From Liolophura sinensis (Eukaryota; Mollusca; Polyplacophora; Chitonida; Chitonidae): a stretch of 60,000 bases of DNA. The translations under genes and the position numbers were made by a program. Under the pieces are notes generated by a model. It was not told the origin of the DNA. It saw only the letters and a list, made by a program, of their open reading frames with translations, and searched no databases. Below, in pieces: positions 13,101 through 28,100 of the stretch. Where the stretch lies: assembly GCF_032854445.1 (NCBI RefSeq), contig NC_088301.1:32722402-32782401 (forward strand), in the 5' to 3' direction. Within the stretch, counting starts at the first letter, position 1; each line of letters opens with the position of its first letter.

Positions 13101-16100
13101 CTACATACAGTCCACCTTTATACTTGTCTGGCATCATGCCAATTCTGAACAAAATCCAAACAATGTTTGGTTTTATGCTTAACATGTGAATAAGGCAAAT
13201 GTTAAGGATATGCTGTAGTCAAGATAAGATCATCCCAACGTGTTTACTAGAGCACGGAGATTCCAGAGTTTAGGAGTGACTCTTAGCCAAGTTTTCTTGT
13301 TGCACATTGTCATACTGTATACGAACTTGGACAATTATCACAGGCCTAATACACCAGAAGTGCAAGCACCAAGAATGCAAGACTAATGTGGTCTTGATAC
13401 ATTAGCGCTATATTTTGCCATCATATGTAATTTGTGTACTGTAATTCTTCAACCTTTTCGACCTCTAAAACACTTTCTTCAGTGGAACTTATGCATATAA
13501 TTATTATGAAAATAACATCAAAAATTTGTCTGCATTACTATTACTACTACAGGCTTCATAAAACTGTGCAGATTATTTCTCTGGCGGTTGAAAAGGTTGA
13601 AGAATTATAGTACTTCATGATGAATACTAAACAAGCACAGCATTCATTGTCTCTGAGGACTAGGTAACAATTTAATAAATAGCCACTGATCACTCCTGTG
13701 TGGCTGTTTATGAAGATCCCTTGTCTTCCATCAAGGTAGTGCGCATACATATATGTGAGATCTGTGCAAGTTCACCAGTAGCTTGCCATATGTTAGTGCT
13801 TTACCCCAATTACTACAGTTTCCTTCACCTATAAAACGAACTGCCATTGTGTAAGTGAACCATTCTTGAGAATGCATGGCATTAAACACCCAATCAAATA
13901 TAAGAGTACTAAACTTCAAAAATAAAGAAAATGTTTCATGTGCATGCTGTAGAAAATACCCGAGGTATTCATGGGTTTGATTATAAGGGTCTATAAACTT
14001 TCTTACAGATAGCCCCCCGGGATGACTACTCTATTCAAATCAGATTTAGAAGTTCATTAGGTTTGGGAGAAAAAGTAAGGCCAGCAATCTACTGATTATT
14101 ACAATTTTGTAATTTTGTCTGTCGAATAAACATCACCACTTTGAAGGAACCCTATAGCCTAATGTCATGTGACTGACTCTCAAGCTGGGCAAAAAAAATG
14201 TCATTTTTGTCATTGTTTTTATTTGACATGTTATTTTAACATGTTAATTTGTTAAATTGCTTTATTAACTGTATTTACATGTACTACATATTCAAGATGT
14301 AAAACCGATGTTATCCGAAACACATAGATAATGGCACAATACAATATTTTTTCAGCTCAATTTGGTAAAAAAAAAAAAAATAAAAAACCCAATTTTTGAG
14401 ATTTGGTTGGTAACATTTGGACATCTATGAGTTTTTGAGTGCTCCAGATGTTTTCACAATGTTTCCCTCATAGTTAACTGTTACACACATAAAGGTTGTG
14501 TTTTATATGCCATAAAACGGTCAGGTCTGGGGGAACAATTAAAAACAATATTTCATGTGAACTGATCCAAATCTAGAAAATTAAAATAAACATCGAACCT
14601 TATAGAAAGTTTTGCAAATACATGAAATGTATTCTAAACTATACGAGGTATTTTTCTGTGGGCAGTTTCTTCCCTAATGAGGAAATTACGTGCTTAATGG
14701 TGAGGAATAAATCAATAGCAAGTGCCTGTTGTCTCCTCTGCTCATTACAGGTATCAGCAGGTGCTCAATTCCCACAAGGGGATTTCTCATAATACCACCA
14801 CAGGATTAACCAGATTCTGCTTGGATCATTTGGCTGATTGATTACATCTTACTGCCACACCAATCCACCAAGCCCTCTTAGGCCTCCTGTACACACTTAA
14901 GCTCATTTCCACAGGTAGAACATGACAGATGTACCAGGCAATCAAAATGCAAGCCTACATGTATGCACTTAAATTGGACATGGAACCCCTCATCAATTTA
15001 TATGCCCTCCCGATTCCGCTCCAGCCTAGAAATGGCCATTCAGTTGTGTGTTTTTTACATGGTCTTTTTTCTTTCTTTCTGTCTGTCTGCTTTTGGACTT
15101 GGCAGCGTTTTTGCTTTTTTTCGCTAAATCTACATATGGTTTCCATGATTTTTTAAAAAAAAGTTTTACTGAGAAAAAAATGCAAATCAATACTAAAAAT
15201 TTCTACAGTGGACAGTTTGGACCATATTAATCAAGGTTAAAACACAGAGACATCACAGATTCATCTTAGCCTCTATACATGCTCTGACTGTTACATTCCT
15301 ATATTCAACATAAATATGTACATAGTACTACATCTATATCTGTATAAAGTGTGTTTAAAGACTAAAAGGAATTTGTGATACCAATGTACTTCAGCCTGTT
15401 TAATGACTCTTTCAGTGTAGTTTATATACAGTGGCCACCTCCTTTCAGCTTGTTTGTACAGTATAACCATTTTCCACTGCTTTACAAGAAAGCTATATGT
15501 TACAAGACAGCCATATACTACACCTCAGCATTGGTCTTGTCTCAGGAGCACTGTCATGTCAATACTTAGGTACATCAAGTCCACGACATTCACTTCATTT
15601 TAACTATCACTCAATCCATCAAAGTCTGGGATGATGCACAGTGTTTAAGGCACAACTTTTCGTCCTACTAGACTGCTAAACTTCTGTATAAGCTACCACT
15701 GTTGTTATATAAGAAAAATGAACCAACTGTTATTATTTCTTGGAAAGAAACTGCATTTATAATTATACCACACTCAAGAATTGTACATTCTGATAACGGC
15801 AATCAAGCTCATAGATGAAGGGGAGAGGGGGGAAGGGGTGAATACATGCATGCACCGCCTCCGAATCCTGCCCTTAAGCCATCTGTGAACTAGTAAGAGC
15901 TGGATTCAAACCTCACTGGTCAGGGCAAATCGGTCAGAGTCCAACCATGCCAACACTTCAGCTAAATGAGCTAGCATCGGTCCTTAAATTCCATTCTACT
16001 ATAACTTCACGTGAATATGGTATCATTAAGATGTTGGCTTATGCGATACATACGTTAAGGATAAGAGTAAAGCTACATATTTTTACAGATGGTCTTATTC

Positions 16101-19100
16101 TACATTTTCCCTTGTGTAACAACAATTTTATTTTTTATTTTACAAATAAGCCGGCACTAAAAAATTCAAAAATGGAAGAAAGAAAAACAAAAAGAAAAAA
16201 AAACAAAAAACATTTTATTCCTTTTTATTTTGTCCAATCTTGACATGTTTTTGACTTTACAGCTTTTCAAAGCTTTCCGATCAAGTAAATAAAGATAGGA
16301 AAAAAAACTGCTGGGACACTCCACATTTGCCAAAAATTTGATGATTTTTAAGTTGTATTTTATACCCTTCTCCGAAACTGGGAAAAAATGTTCCTTTTAC
16401 TTTTGTAGATTCCCTCCGTCTCACAATTTAAATCCATGAAAATAGAATCAGAATAATAATCAGAATACAGCAAAAAATGCAATACATGCAAAAGCTACAT
16501 ATACACATACTAACACACAGAGTTCTGAAACATGAGTACACACTGAACAATCTGTATGCATTCTTTTGTTGTTTTCACAAGGTATTAAACTGCTGGCAGT
16601 TAAATTTTGTATTTTCAATTTAACTGACTGGAATTTGAAATTTTATGACGGTGCAGAATGTGGCCTATAAAACGTCCCTCACAAGGCACATCCTTTGTTA
16701 TTTTTCAATTTCTGCTTTCTAAACATCATTGTACATGACGTACACATAGGTAATCCTACTTTGAGTTTGAAACAAGGAGCTTTGACAGTATGTTCAGAAT
16801 TTAATAAATAATTAAGCAGTGGACAAAAAGTATCAACATTCAAAATACTAAAAAAAATATAGGCAGTACCTGTTTATGGAATGTCTCCCATGAGTTATAT
16901 CGAAATCTTGGGTAAGACGTTCGGCCGACTAGAAAAATCGGTAGCTCTCGTTTTGAGTGAACCATGGTAGGCTGAAGTGAAGTCTACTGCTCTCCACCAG
17001 AGTACACCGCAGTCGAGGGCTAACCAGGCGATCACCAGCCCCTCCACCTATCACACAATACCCCCTGCCATAAAACCTCCTGTCCTTGATTAATCGTCTA
17101 TACTCGACACCCACAATAAAATGTAATAACCCACAGCGCCGGTATACCGACTATAGTCTATTTCAGCCCTCCTGTCACCACCGATTGAATGTGGAATATG
17201 GTGACACTGGCTCAATAATCACTTAACGGCGGTAGGCTCATAGGGTCATGAATAGGAATAAGGATAAACAGGGTAGATCATGCAGGCCAAAAGGCAGAAT
17301 GAATGCAGTCTGATCAGGTGAACTCGGCTGGTTTTATCTCACCTCGATAAAGGGTAAAGGAAATGCCACAATCAACTACAAGCCCACAATGAGGTTAACT
17401 TAAGGTGAAATTCGATCACTTATCTGTACATACAGTACATCTACAAGCATTACCATAATTTTAACCCTTTGTTGACAAGAAGCTAGTTTTCCAGCCTGAT
17501 CATACACTGGCATACATATATGGGGAAACATTATGGAAATTTTAGTGGGTTTTGGGAGGATTTCTACCCCTATTTCCTTCTTTCATGTTCATGAAAACTT
17601 AAATTTTTGGACATGGTTATATCGGTTACATAACAGAATCCCATCCACCTATAAGGATATTTGTCCTGGAAGAAGAGGAATCATAGTATTCCACAATTAT
17701 TTCAACACTGCATACATAACATTTCTCTGTCATTTAACTAATGATCCTTAGGAAAAATACTTTTCATAATTACATTTAAATTGATACATCTAATAAATAC
17801 ATGCATGTACACGTAAATAATAGTCTTTTTGTTATAATTTTAACACATGGTTTCATGAAAATGTAATATTGAACAAGAAAAGTATATCTTTTGGGTTGGC
17901 TCAGTCCATAGATATAAAACTATAAAAGGAATAATACAGTAAACTTCAAGGAGAATAAGGTCATTTTCATCAGTAGTTCCCATTACTTTATCAATCTAAC
18001 TTGTACATAAATATTCACATTTTGGTTAGCATTTGATGTGACAAATGTGCTGATAGCATTTACTTTAGGGTCTGATAATTGATCAACATGAAAGCCATGC
18101 AAATTGATAAGTGTTTTCAGTACTTAATACTAAATTGTGTTAAACGTTCTCATTCATCTTTTATAAAGCATAAATGTCCAATATGAGGGGGAAAAAAGAA
18201 TTTAATCTGTCTATATTAATCAGGTCAGATCCATGAGGGTCATTCAGCATAATGAGGTCCTTTTGTATGAATTTATTTCAATATATCTGCTGCAGCTAAA
18301 TGACACCATTCACTTCCACAGTAATTCCAGGACAGTCAGACAGTGGGATCTTTTATAGTAACATAGAGGTCAATCTTTAACCATTTCATGTATGTGTCTG
18401 CATGTTGTGTTTATCATGCTGTTCATACTATGACATTTCAGTATGAGTTATATGACTAGTCTGTATAGACTGGCTAGTAAGCACAATGTCTGGCTGAACC
18501 CCTTATCTTTGGCAAACTGATACTTTTTCAAAAAAAAAAAAAATCAATGGAAATTAAACAAAAAAGAAAAAAGATAATACCAGATGAACAACTAAAAACT
18601 TGAGGCGAAAAATACCTTTATATATTTTTTTTATTTGATTGGTGTTGTACACCGTGTTCAAGAATATTTCACTGATATGACGGCAGCCAGCATTATGGTG
18701 GGAGGAAACCGGGCAGAGCCTGGAAGAAACCCACGACCATCCGCAGGTTGCTGACAGACCTTCCCATGTATGGCCGGAGACAAAGCCAGCATGAGCTATA
18801 CTTGAACTCACAGCCATCGCATTGGTGAGAGGTTCTTGGGTGACTGCGCTGCGCTGACGTGCTGTGCTCCTAGGCCATGGAGGCCACCAATCATTGAACT
18901 GAATGTCAGTTGTTGCTCAGACAATAAATCTTATTAGTCATTAAAACAAAAACAAAATATCAAATTTAGTATTATACACTAAAACACTGAGAATGTTCAT
19001 TCCCTTTCAGAAACATTACAGAAACAGTGTGTACTTCCTGTGTGTGAGGGGGGACGTATCACAGGCATAATTTTAACATGCTGAAGCATTATTTCCTCGG

Positions 19101-22100
19101 TAAATTGTAATATGACAACATCAAAAATGTTCATTCTCCATTCTGCAACATCTCTTAATTCTAAGTGTAATTCCCAAAGGGGTAGGGTGTGAATAATTCA
19201 GTTTGTATTGATTTACACTGTACATCTACCTGAAAACAATGACAGCATTATCTCCAGGCTAAGAATATACAGAAGACAAACTGCATCCTGACTTTATACT
19301 CTACATGTAGGTCAAAACATCAGCATGGCTTGTTCTTATTTGTCACCATGGCAAATCCCTGAAACCAGCAAAATCAATCAAGCTTTTGAATTACAGAGGG
19401 CATTAGAGGTTATCTGCCTTATGATTGGTCACATTAAGTATGCATGGGTTTATTCAGTTCACATTATCTCATTGGAAGACAGATAATTGGTTATTCAAGT
19501 TACTAGTGGCAACGCAAATGTTAGGTAATGGTGTAACAAACAAATGTGACACTTCCAATCAGACAAATGTCTTTTTTACAGGGGAATAACCGTACATGTA
19601 TAACCATAGGAAGAAGGCAGTGAGAGGGGTGGGTTGGTGGCAGAGTGTTTGGGTTAAAACCAGAACGGCAATACAATAATAAATTACAAACATGTTTCAA
19701 TGCATGGTTTGTTCAGTTCAGTTAATGATAAACAAAAATCTCTGTAGTACAGATAGCTATGAAGTGTGTATTTGTATATCTGTCCAGATTGGCCAATTCA
19801 TAGTACAACATACACATGAACATTATTAAGGTAATAAATCCATTCCCACACTCTCTTCAAAATCCCTTCAAAATAAATTTACATAAGACAAAATATCTGT
19901 CAGGACTTATTTTATCTGGAAATTTGACATCAAAAATGTAAAACATTTCGATCTAAGTTATGCTATCAGCATCAGATATTATTGTAGGCATTAAAAAGAG
20001 CAATTTTATGTTTGCTATTAAACTATTGTCATAAAATGGCTGAACATACAAAGCTTTCACCCTGGCTGTCTATTTTATATTCTTATGATAAACGGTTGAT
20101 ATAAATAATATATAGAATACTACAGCATAAAATCTGAATATCATAAATATTGCTTTCACCTGAACAAAATTGATGGTATTCAACCACAATTTCTGGTGCT
20201 CAACCATCACTGTTCAATATCCTTAATCTAAAATCATTAGTTCATTATTTTGTCAGATCTACTGGTTGAAACTGTAGTCAGTTCTACATGTATACATAAA
20301 AATTTGCACACACATACAAAACATTGATAAGGTTGCTAAATATATCTTACTAGATGTATACTGGCTACCTCAGGTGAAAGCTAGATAATACACTGAGGTG
20401 CACGACTGTACAAAGAACAGAGAACCCAGCCATTTAGTTAAGCTGAGCAGTGAAAACTTGGCCCTTAACCCCATCTGACATTCATCAAGTACAACTTTTA
20501 TGTACCCTAAATTTCGCCCACAAAAGTGCACTTTTGAAGGCAAATAAATGCCATACAATATCATTTGTGGTGCTGAAACATATATTTTTCCAGCAGGATA
20601 TCATAATACCTTCCAAACCAGCTTTAAAGCACTTTTCTAGAATGATTAGAATTCTTAGAATACGGTAAATTGAGCAAGTTAGTCATGGACAAAATTTCAG
20701 GTCATTTAGGGTAGGTGTACTAAGGTTACCACGTGGTGAGCATTGGAGTGGATTTTGCTCAGTGAGGTTCTTAAACGGTATCACAACCAAATAGTCAAAA
20801 TACATCAAAGAAAGGCATGAAGTTTTGTTAATCAAAACCCCTCAGCTCTACAGCCTTTCACAATACATCCCCCAACTTAGGTACATCATTGCCCAGCAAA
20901 CAAATTTGGAGACACTATTTTCCTGCCGGAATTGAGCCAGACAAAGTAGTTCAAGGTTCACATGTACCATTTAAATCATGTAAACAGCCAAGCCTTAACT
21001 ACACTGTACTGAAACATTCTGGACCATGCAGTTATGATCCAAAAGGTAAAAACAAAGAACCTGCATTATCACGAGGCAGCTGCTCAGTGCTGTGTGGCTA
21101 GTTGACTGTTCATGCAACTACTGAGCACATGGCACAGTGAAGTCCTGAGCCTTTTGTTTCTGCACAGCATCGCTAGCTGCACAGTACTTTGTTACGAAAG
21201 TAGGCTAAAATTCTGTAAAATATTGTCCAACAATGTTCATATTCAATAGGCTTCATACTGGACCACCAAATTTCTGCATCATTTTCCGAGATATTTCGGT
21301 AACAGACAGAAAGAAGGTAAGGACATAACTAGCACAATAGTGAAATGAAAAGATGAGAAACATGTATACCTTTGGCAGCACAAAGGGGCAGTAAAGTATG
21401 CTACACTCTCTGTATAGGCAGATGCATTCTGGTATGAAAATTTGATAAGACAATGGTTGAATGCTGGCTGAAATGTTGCGATAAAACTCAATGTAACCTG
21501 CAAGTACTCAGCTGCCGGAATTTGTTTGACAAAGCAGCCAATCCATCTCCAATGCTCATGGCAGACCAGTCAGCTGAAGTTTAAGTATTTGGTTTATGAA
21601 GAGCATCAAAATTTATTTCCCATAATATTTCATGTGTATTTGATTGATTTATTTATTAATTTCATTTGCGTTTCACACTGTACTCAATAATATTTCACTT
21701 AATTGATGGTGGCCAGCATTACAGTGGGAGGAAACTGGGCAGATCATGTCTATATTAATAACATCACTCCCGTGGCCAGTCAGACTAGATCGAGCACTTC
21801 CTGCGAACTACACAGTGGCATACTCTCTCTATTTGTGCACTTGTGAACAGCTGATTATGGCTTAACACCACACTGGTAATATTGCTGCCATACTGTGGCG
21901 AGTATGTACCTCTTACATGATACATATACCTGAAATAACACTAAAGAAATTAACACTACTTGATACAGTTAAATGAAGGCTGATTTTTCTCACCAGTTTG
22001 GTGCTGTTCAAGTCTTTCTGCATGGAGACAGACATGTTGTCAATGGCTTTTATCTGGTGATCCATGTTCCTTAGCTGACGAATCACTGACTCTCGCGATC

Positions 22101-25100
22101 TCTCTCTTGACTGGGCGCCAGAAAACACAGCTGCTGTCACACTGTGAAGTGAAGACAAGGTTCATTTGGTAAAATTGTGGTACAGATAGAGATCTACCAC
22201 TAACTACTACAAAAATTTTCAAGTTGCAACACTGTGATCATAATTTTAATACCGTTTTAATTATTCAGGGAGATACCACAGAAACTCCACATCTGAAGAC
22301 TGCTCGTAATATATACCAAGACTATTATGAACAACAGCTTTATTTAAAATAAAAAACAAAAAATTTAATGCTCAAAAACTACTTGTACAGTCAGTGGTCT
22401 TGGAGAAGGCTTGTCCAGCCACTCTAATTCTTCAACCTATTTAACCACCTTGGAGACCAATATTTTGAAACATTCCCCACAGAGAGACTGTGGGATGTTA
22501 GGAAATTATTTGCACAGTTTCATGAAGCTTGCATCTCTACAGACAATCATCATTTTAATAATACCTGTATGCATAAATTCCACTGAAAAATGTGCTCTAG
22601 AGGTTGAAAAATTTACAGTAGGTCAGCGAGTGTGGTATAAGTGCCAGTCAGAGTATGGACAATTTGACTCACCTATCATCTGGCATGTGAGTTCTGTTGA
22701 ATAGTCCCACTGTAAGTGAGTCACCTCTGACTCTGTTCCAGGAGACCAGACTCTCTCGCAACTCCTCCTCCCTTACATCAGTGCCTGGAATAACAACATT
22801 TCCATCAAATGCAGATATTATTAAATCTGAGAAATTTGCAATTCATTTTCATATTTCTAATCTAAAAAAAATGACCTCCACTGACTTCAGTGTGCAATGT
22901 AAAGTGCATAAATAAGTCAAAGGCTTATTTCAGCTAAAATATATGTATTTATGTATTTGATTGGTGTTTTAAGCTGTGCTCAAGAATATTTCATTTATAC
23001 AACGGCAGCCAGCAATCTGGTGGGAGAAAACTGGGCAGAGCCTGGGGGAAACCCACAACCATCTGCAGTTAGCTGGCAGACTTTCCATGTATTACCAGAG
23101 AAGAAGCCAGCATGAGCTGAACTTGAACTAGCTAAAACAAACATCAAATATTAAACACAATGTTGTCACTTAGTCCAAGGCAACTTAGCCCATGTGATGA
23201 TTTGTTTTATGTCAGGATAGTCAGGTTAACAGAAAAAATATTACCCTTTGAGACTGACAGTCTTTTACAAAAGAAATATTCAAATATTAGCAAGTAAAGA
23301 TAATTGTAAGTCTCCAGTGCATAATTAAATTAATTTCATGATGATAAAAGTGTACTTCAATTTACAATCTTTTTATTATTTAAAGAACTGTTCTGTTTTT
23401 GACAGTCAAATTATAACTTTTAGTAAGCCAAATAAAGGGAACCACCATCAGCCTCAAGAACATTTGGAAAAATTTTCCATTTCTAACTGTAACTGAATAG
23501 CTTTGAGATCAGTTGGCTATGTTTCAAACTTACATGTAGGTTCGAAAACAGGTTCCCTGATATCCTGAAGTAAGTATGAATTGATATCACCTCACTATGT
23601 CAGAATAATAAAGAAATAAAGACCAGATGTTCGCAATTAACACATATGTAGCCCAAGCACCTACTTGGACTGCATTCAAACTTTTTTTGAAGACATTTTT
23701 GAATAATGTGACAAAATAAATATCACCTTTTTTTTTTGGTTTTTTTTTTTACAGTAGTTGTTTAAAGTCTCTTCTGTTGATCAGTATAACAAAACTTAAC
23801 ATTAGGCTGATAAGTTATCCCTATCATTCAATGGTGAACATCTTCTTGGTTTTGATCCACTAGATCATCTTCTTCGAACATTGCCAAGTGCAGTCAAGTC
23901 AAATTGAAAGTGGCCATTAGTGAAGATTGGTTTCCTGTCAATGCACAGGGTACATTTTGCATTTCTTGTGATGTTATGGTCTTTATAAATAATGAACAAT
24001 AATGTCATACACAGTCAGATTTATTTCAGGATTTAAATAAAGAAATTTCTGTAGTGCACAGCTTTGACAAGTTGGGGACAGCAGACTTGTGACGACCAAT
24101 TTCCAGGTTACTAAAGGGAAGAGTACAGATCTTATTTCTGAAAACTAAGTGGGGAAGAATGGAACAGATCTCACATCTAGTAAGCAAAGTCAAACATTTC
24201 AGTACCATCAAAATGTCTACTTAGCTTACAGATTTAGCAAGTCACAATTTTAGTACAGGAAACATTAATTTAAGTAACACTTTAATATTGATAATTTTCA
24301 CTGAACTATAAAATGTGATTCTACTTAAAATGACTTAGACAGGCATCATGATGTGTGACTGACCTTGATGTGATGTTGGAGGGAGTTCTACTGATGCCCT
24401 CAGAGAGGTTGGGTGGAGGGTGAGGTCAGGTTGGACCCTCAGTTGCTCTCCTCTCCCCTCCAGATCTCTTAGTACAGAGGATGCCCGGATGTCCACCACA
24501 TTCAGGAAGCCACGGGCTGGTTCAGATACCTGTTTAGCAGAGACACACCTGTACATACTGTGGGGAGCAATCTGAGGAAAACTTAATGATGTATGGCAAA
24601 TGACCTATAACTTTGCCCATGACAAATCTGCACATTTTTGAATAGGTTTTATTGATCTTAGAAAGGTATTCTGAGGTTAATTTTGAAGGTACATTCGGGC
24701 CAAGGCCAGCTCATGATGGCTTCCTCTACCCTACGTGGGAATGTCTGCCAGCAATCTGTGGATGGTTTTGCCTCTCTCCCACCATAATGCTGGCCGTCAT
24801 CGTGAAATATTCAAATAACTGAATGAAACCAATCAATAAATAAAAACTAGAAAAAAGCAAGTTTCAGCACCACAAGTAATATTTCATGACATTTATTTTA
24901 CCTCTTTAACTGCTTTTAAACTCAAATTTGACTTCATTTGCAAATTCAACTCTTCTTCAATTCTTACAACATTTAGTTCACTGGTCTCAGGTTATCTCAC
25001 CGTATCTTTAATTCTCACAACATTTTGTTCACTGGTCATCTCACTGTATCCTTAATTCTCACAAAATTTAGTTATCTCAGCTCACATGGACTACATGAAA

Positions 25101-28100
25101 CATTATTCCAAGAAAAACTGGACTTTGAATTGACTTCTGGAGCCTTGGTAAAACTGTGGTTTTATGTCATTTTCATATCCCAAAGAAGAAGTTTGTGAGA
25201 GGTTATTTTTTCTATGTTCATATGCTGGTGCATAGTACTGCATATCAAGAAACATATTTTTTTATTTATTTATTTGATTGGTCTTTTACACCGTACTCAA
25301 GAATATTTCACTTATACCACAGCTGTCAGCATTATGGTGGGTGAAAACTGGGCTTGGCCTGGGGGAAACCCAAGACCATCTGCAAAGTTCAACCTCGTTA
25401 ATGGCTACTAAAATGCTAAAATACTAACAAAAGAGGATTCAGCAGAAGAGCAAAGCAGTATTTATTTATTTTTTTATTTACCTGATTTGTGTTTTACGCC
25501 ATTCTCATGCCATGACATGTAGCTTAGATACAAATTTGATTAAATTTAGTTCTAGAACAATCCCACAGACATGACAGAGTTATGGACTGGTACAATTTCA
25601 AAATACTGATAAATGTACAAGGGATCAGGTGGCACAATTTGTATTTATTTATTTATTTTATTCAATTGATTGTTTTACACCGTACTCAAGAATATTTCAC
25701 TTATGTGACGGTGGCCAGCATTATGGTGGGAGTAAACCGGGCAGAGATCAGAGGAAACCCACCATCATCTGCAGGTTGTTGGCAGACCTTCCCATGTACG
25801 GCCAGAGATGAAGCCAGCATGAGCTGTACTTGAACTCACAGCGACCGCATTGGTTGGGTCATTGCGCCATGCTGGTGTGCTAACCCCATCTGGACACAAC
25901 TTGTTAGGAGCGTGTAAGAAAGCTTTAAGACAAAAATGATGAAGATTGGCTCACTGCATGTACTTTTGTACATAACAAATTACCAGCAGCATAAATACAT
26001 GTATACATGCAGCTGTAGGTAAAACATAAATGCATGTACATCATCAACAAGCAGAACCACAAAGCAAAGTGACCACTGCACCTTGGTCAATGAACAACAG
26101 GCAACAAATGATTTTAAGAGGAAAAGAATTCTCCCATGGCTAATTTACTAACCTTGCTGTCAGATCCAGGGTCCCGTTCATCACCAAACCTCAGCCCCAG
26201 GTAGATGTCCGGGGCAAGGACGTTCCCCTGTATACATCTGTTGTACTCAATGAGGGCCTCCTGGATAGGGTCTGTCCCTGACAAACCAACGTATAACAAA
26301 ATGGCCTAACTTTTGACTTCACTTATCAACATGATCATTAACACTTTCTTCATCATGAAAAAAAAACAGCATTTGGAAGCAAGATCACAAGAAAGTTCTG
26401 ACCTCACCAATACAGTAAGAATGGACCAAGGGAGACAACTGCCTTCATACAGCGGTGGATATTTGGCCACAGCCGTTAAAATTTGTTCTCCGCTTTATCT
26501 TAGAAAAATAATATTGCCTCCACTCATCCTGTGTCTAACCTGTGTCCTTGGTAACAGAGGTGGAGGCTTCAGCTGTTCGGATCCCCTCCGCTGCAAGATC
26601 TGTCTCTATCTCAACATCCACCTGTTCTTTGGTCATGGTAGCAAAATCCACCTGCACACAAATCACAATGACAGAAAACTACAGCTGGTAGACCTTGAGG
26701 AGATCAAGAGTTTTCAAAAACTCTCACAGAAACTGAAATGTTACATACTACATGATAGAAGCAACACATTTCCATCCTTTATGAGGTCAGATAGACCTCA
26801 TCTGACCTTGCGTCTCATGAGTTAGCATTTCCACCTCTCCAAGAAAGAAAAATATTTATGGTATTCAATCTTCACTGTGCAATATCCCCTGTATTTGATA
26901 CAAAAAAGTTTTTGATTATCATGTTATACAGAAGCCAAATATATAAATAAATAGCAGATACAGACGTGAATGAACAAACTGAATAATGTATTTGATACTA
27001 ACATGGATGTGTCAGAATAAGTATGTATTTGAAACTGATTTAAATATATGAGCTTGAAATTTAGTCAAATGCTTGTATCCTAAACCAATACCAATCAGCA
27101 TGTCTTCACTATACCAAGCTTATGCTTATGTCCTAAACCAATACCAATCAGTATGTCTTTATGTCTTCACTATACAAGCAAATGCTTGTATCCTAAACCA
27201 ATACCAATCAGTATGTCTTTATGTCTTCACTATACCAAGCAAATGCTTGTATCCTAAACCAATACCAATCAGCATGTCTCTATGTTTTCACTATACCAAA
27301 CTTAAGATTGTTTCCTAAACCAATACCAATCAGCATGTCTCTATGTCTTCACTATACCAAGCTTATGCTTATGTCCTAAACCAATACCAATCAGTATGTC
27401 TTTATGTCTTCACTATACCAAGCAAATGCTTGTATCCTAAACCAATACCAATCAGTATGTCTTTATGTCTTCACTATACAAGCAAATGCTTGTATCCTAC
27501 ACCAATACAAATCAGCATGTCTTTATGTTTTCACTATACCAAGCAAATGCTTGTATCCTAAGCCAATGTCAATCAGTATGTCTTTATGTCTTCACTATAC
27601 CAAGCAAATGCTTGTATCCTAAACCAATACCAATCAGCCTGTCTTTATGTCTTCACTATACCAAGCTTATGCTTATGTCCTAAACCAATACCAATCAGTA
27701 TGTCTTTATGTCTTCACTATACCAAGCAAATGCTTGTATCCTAAACCAATACCAATCAGTATGTCTTTATGTCTTCACTATACAAGCAAATGCTTGTATC
27801 CTAAACCAATACCAATCAGCTTGTCTTTATTTCTTCACTATACCAAGCAAATGCTTGTATCCTAAACCAGTACAAATCAGCATGTCTTTATGTCTTCACT
27901 ATACCAAGCTTATGATTGTATCCTAAACCAATACAAATCAGCATGTCTTCATGTCTTCATTATACCAAGCAAATGCTTGTATCCTAAACCAATACAAATT
28001 AGCATGTCTTTATGTCTTCACTATACCAAGCTTAAGATTGTATCCTAAACCAATACCAATCAGCATGTCTTTATGTCTTCACTATACCAAGCTTAAGATT

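Larger units (their letters stand above)
11598..21993. other. CPLANE1 intron 29 (10.4 kb, the largest)
   Basis: Holds SINE copies (12438, 13829, 18620, 21638), a MITE-C element (13436-13613), a MITE-B copy (about 20500-20709) and the CpG-rich island around 16.9-17.4 kb described separately. The remainder is AT-rich with no exon demanded by frame. Confidence 0.6.

Noticed and set aside
16929-17114. 61-codon minus-strand frame over the CpG island
   Set aside because: It is in a different frame from the ATG-led stretch that ends at the splice donor, and shows no recognisable protein features.
26313-26825. 170-codon plus-strand open frame
   Set aside because: It runs antisense over CPLANE1 exon 25 and its introns, has no recognisable content, and the minus-strand exon explains the conserved bases.
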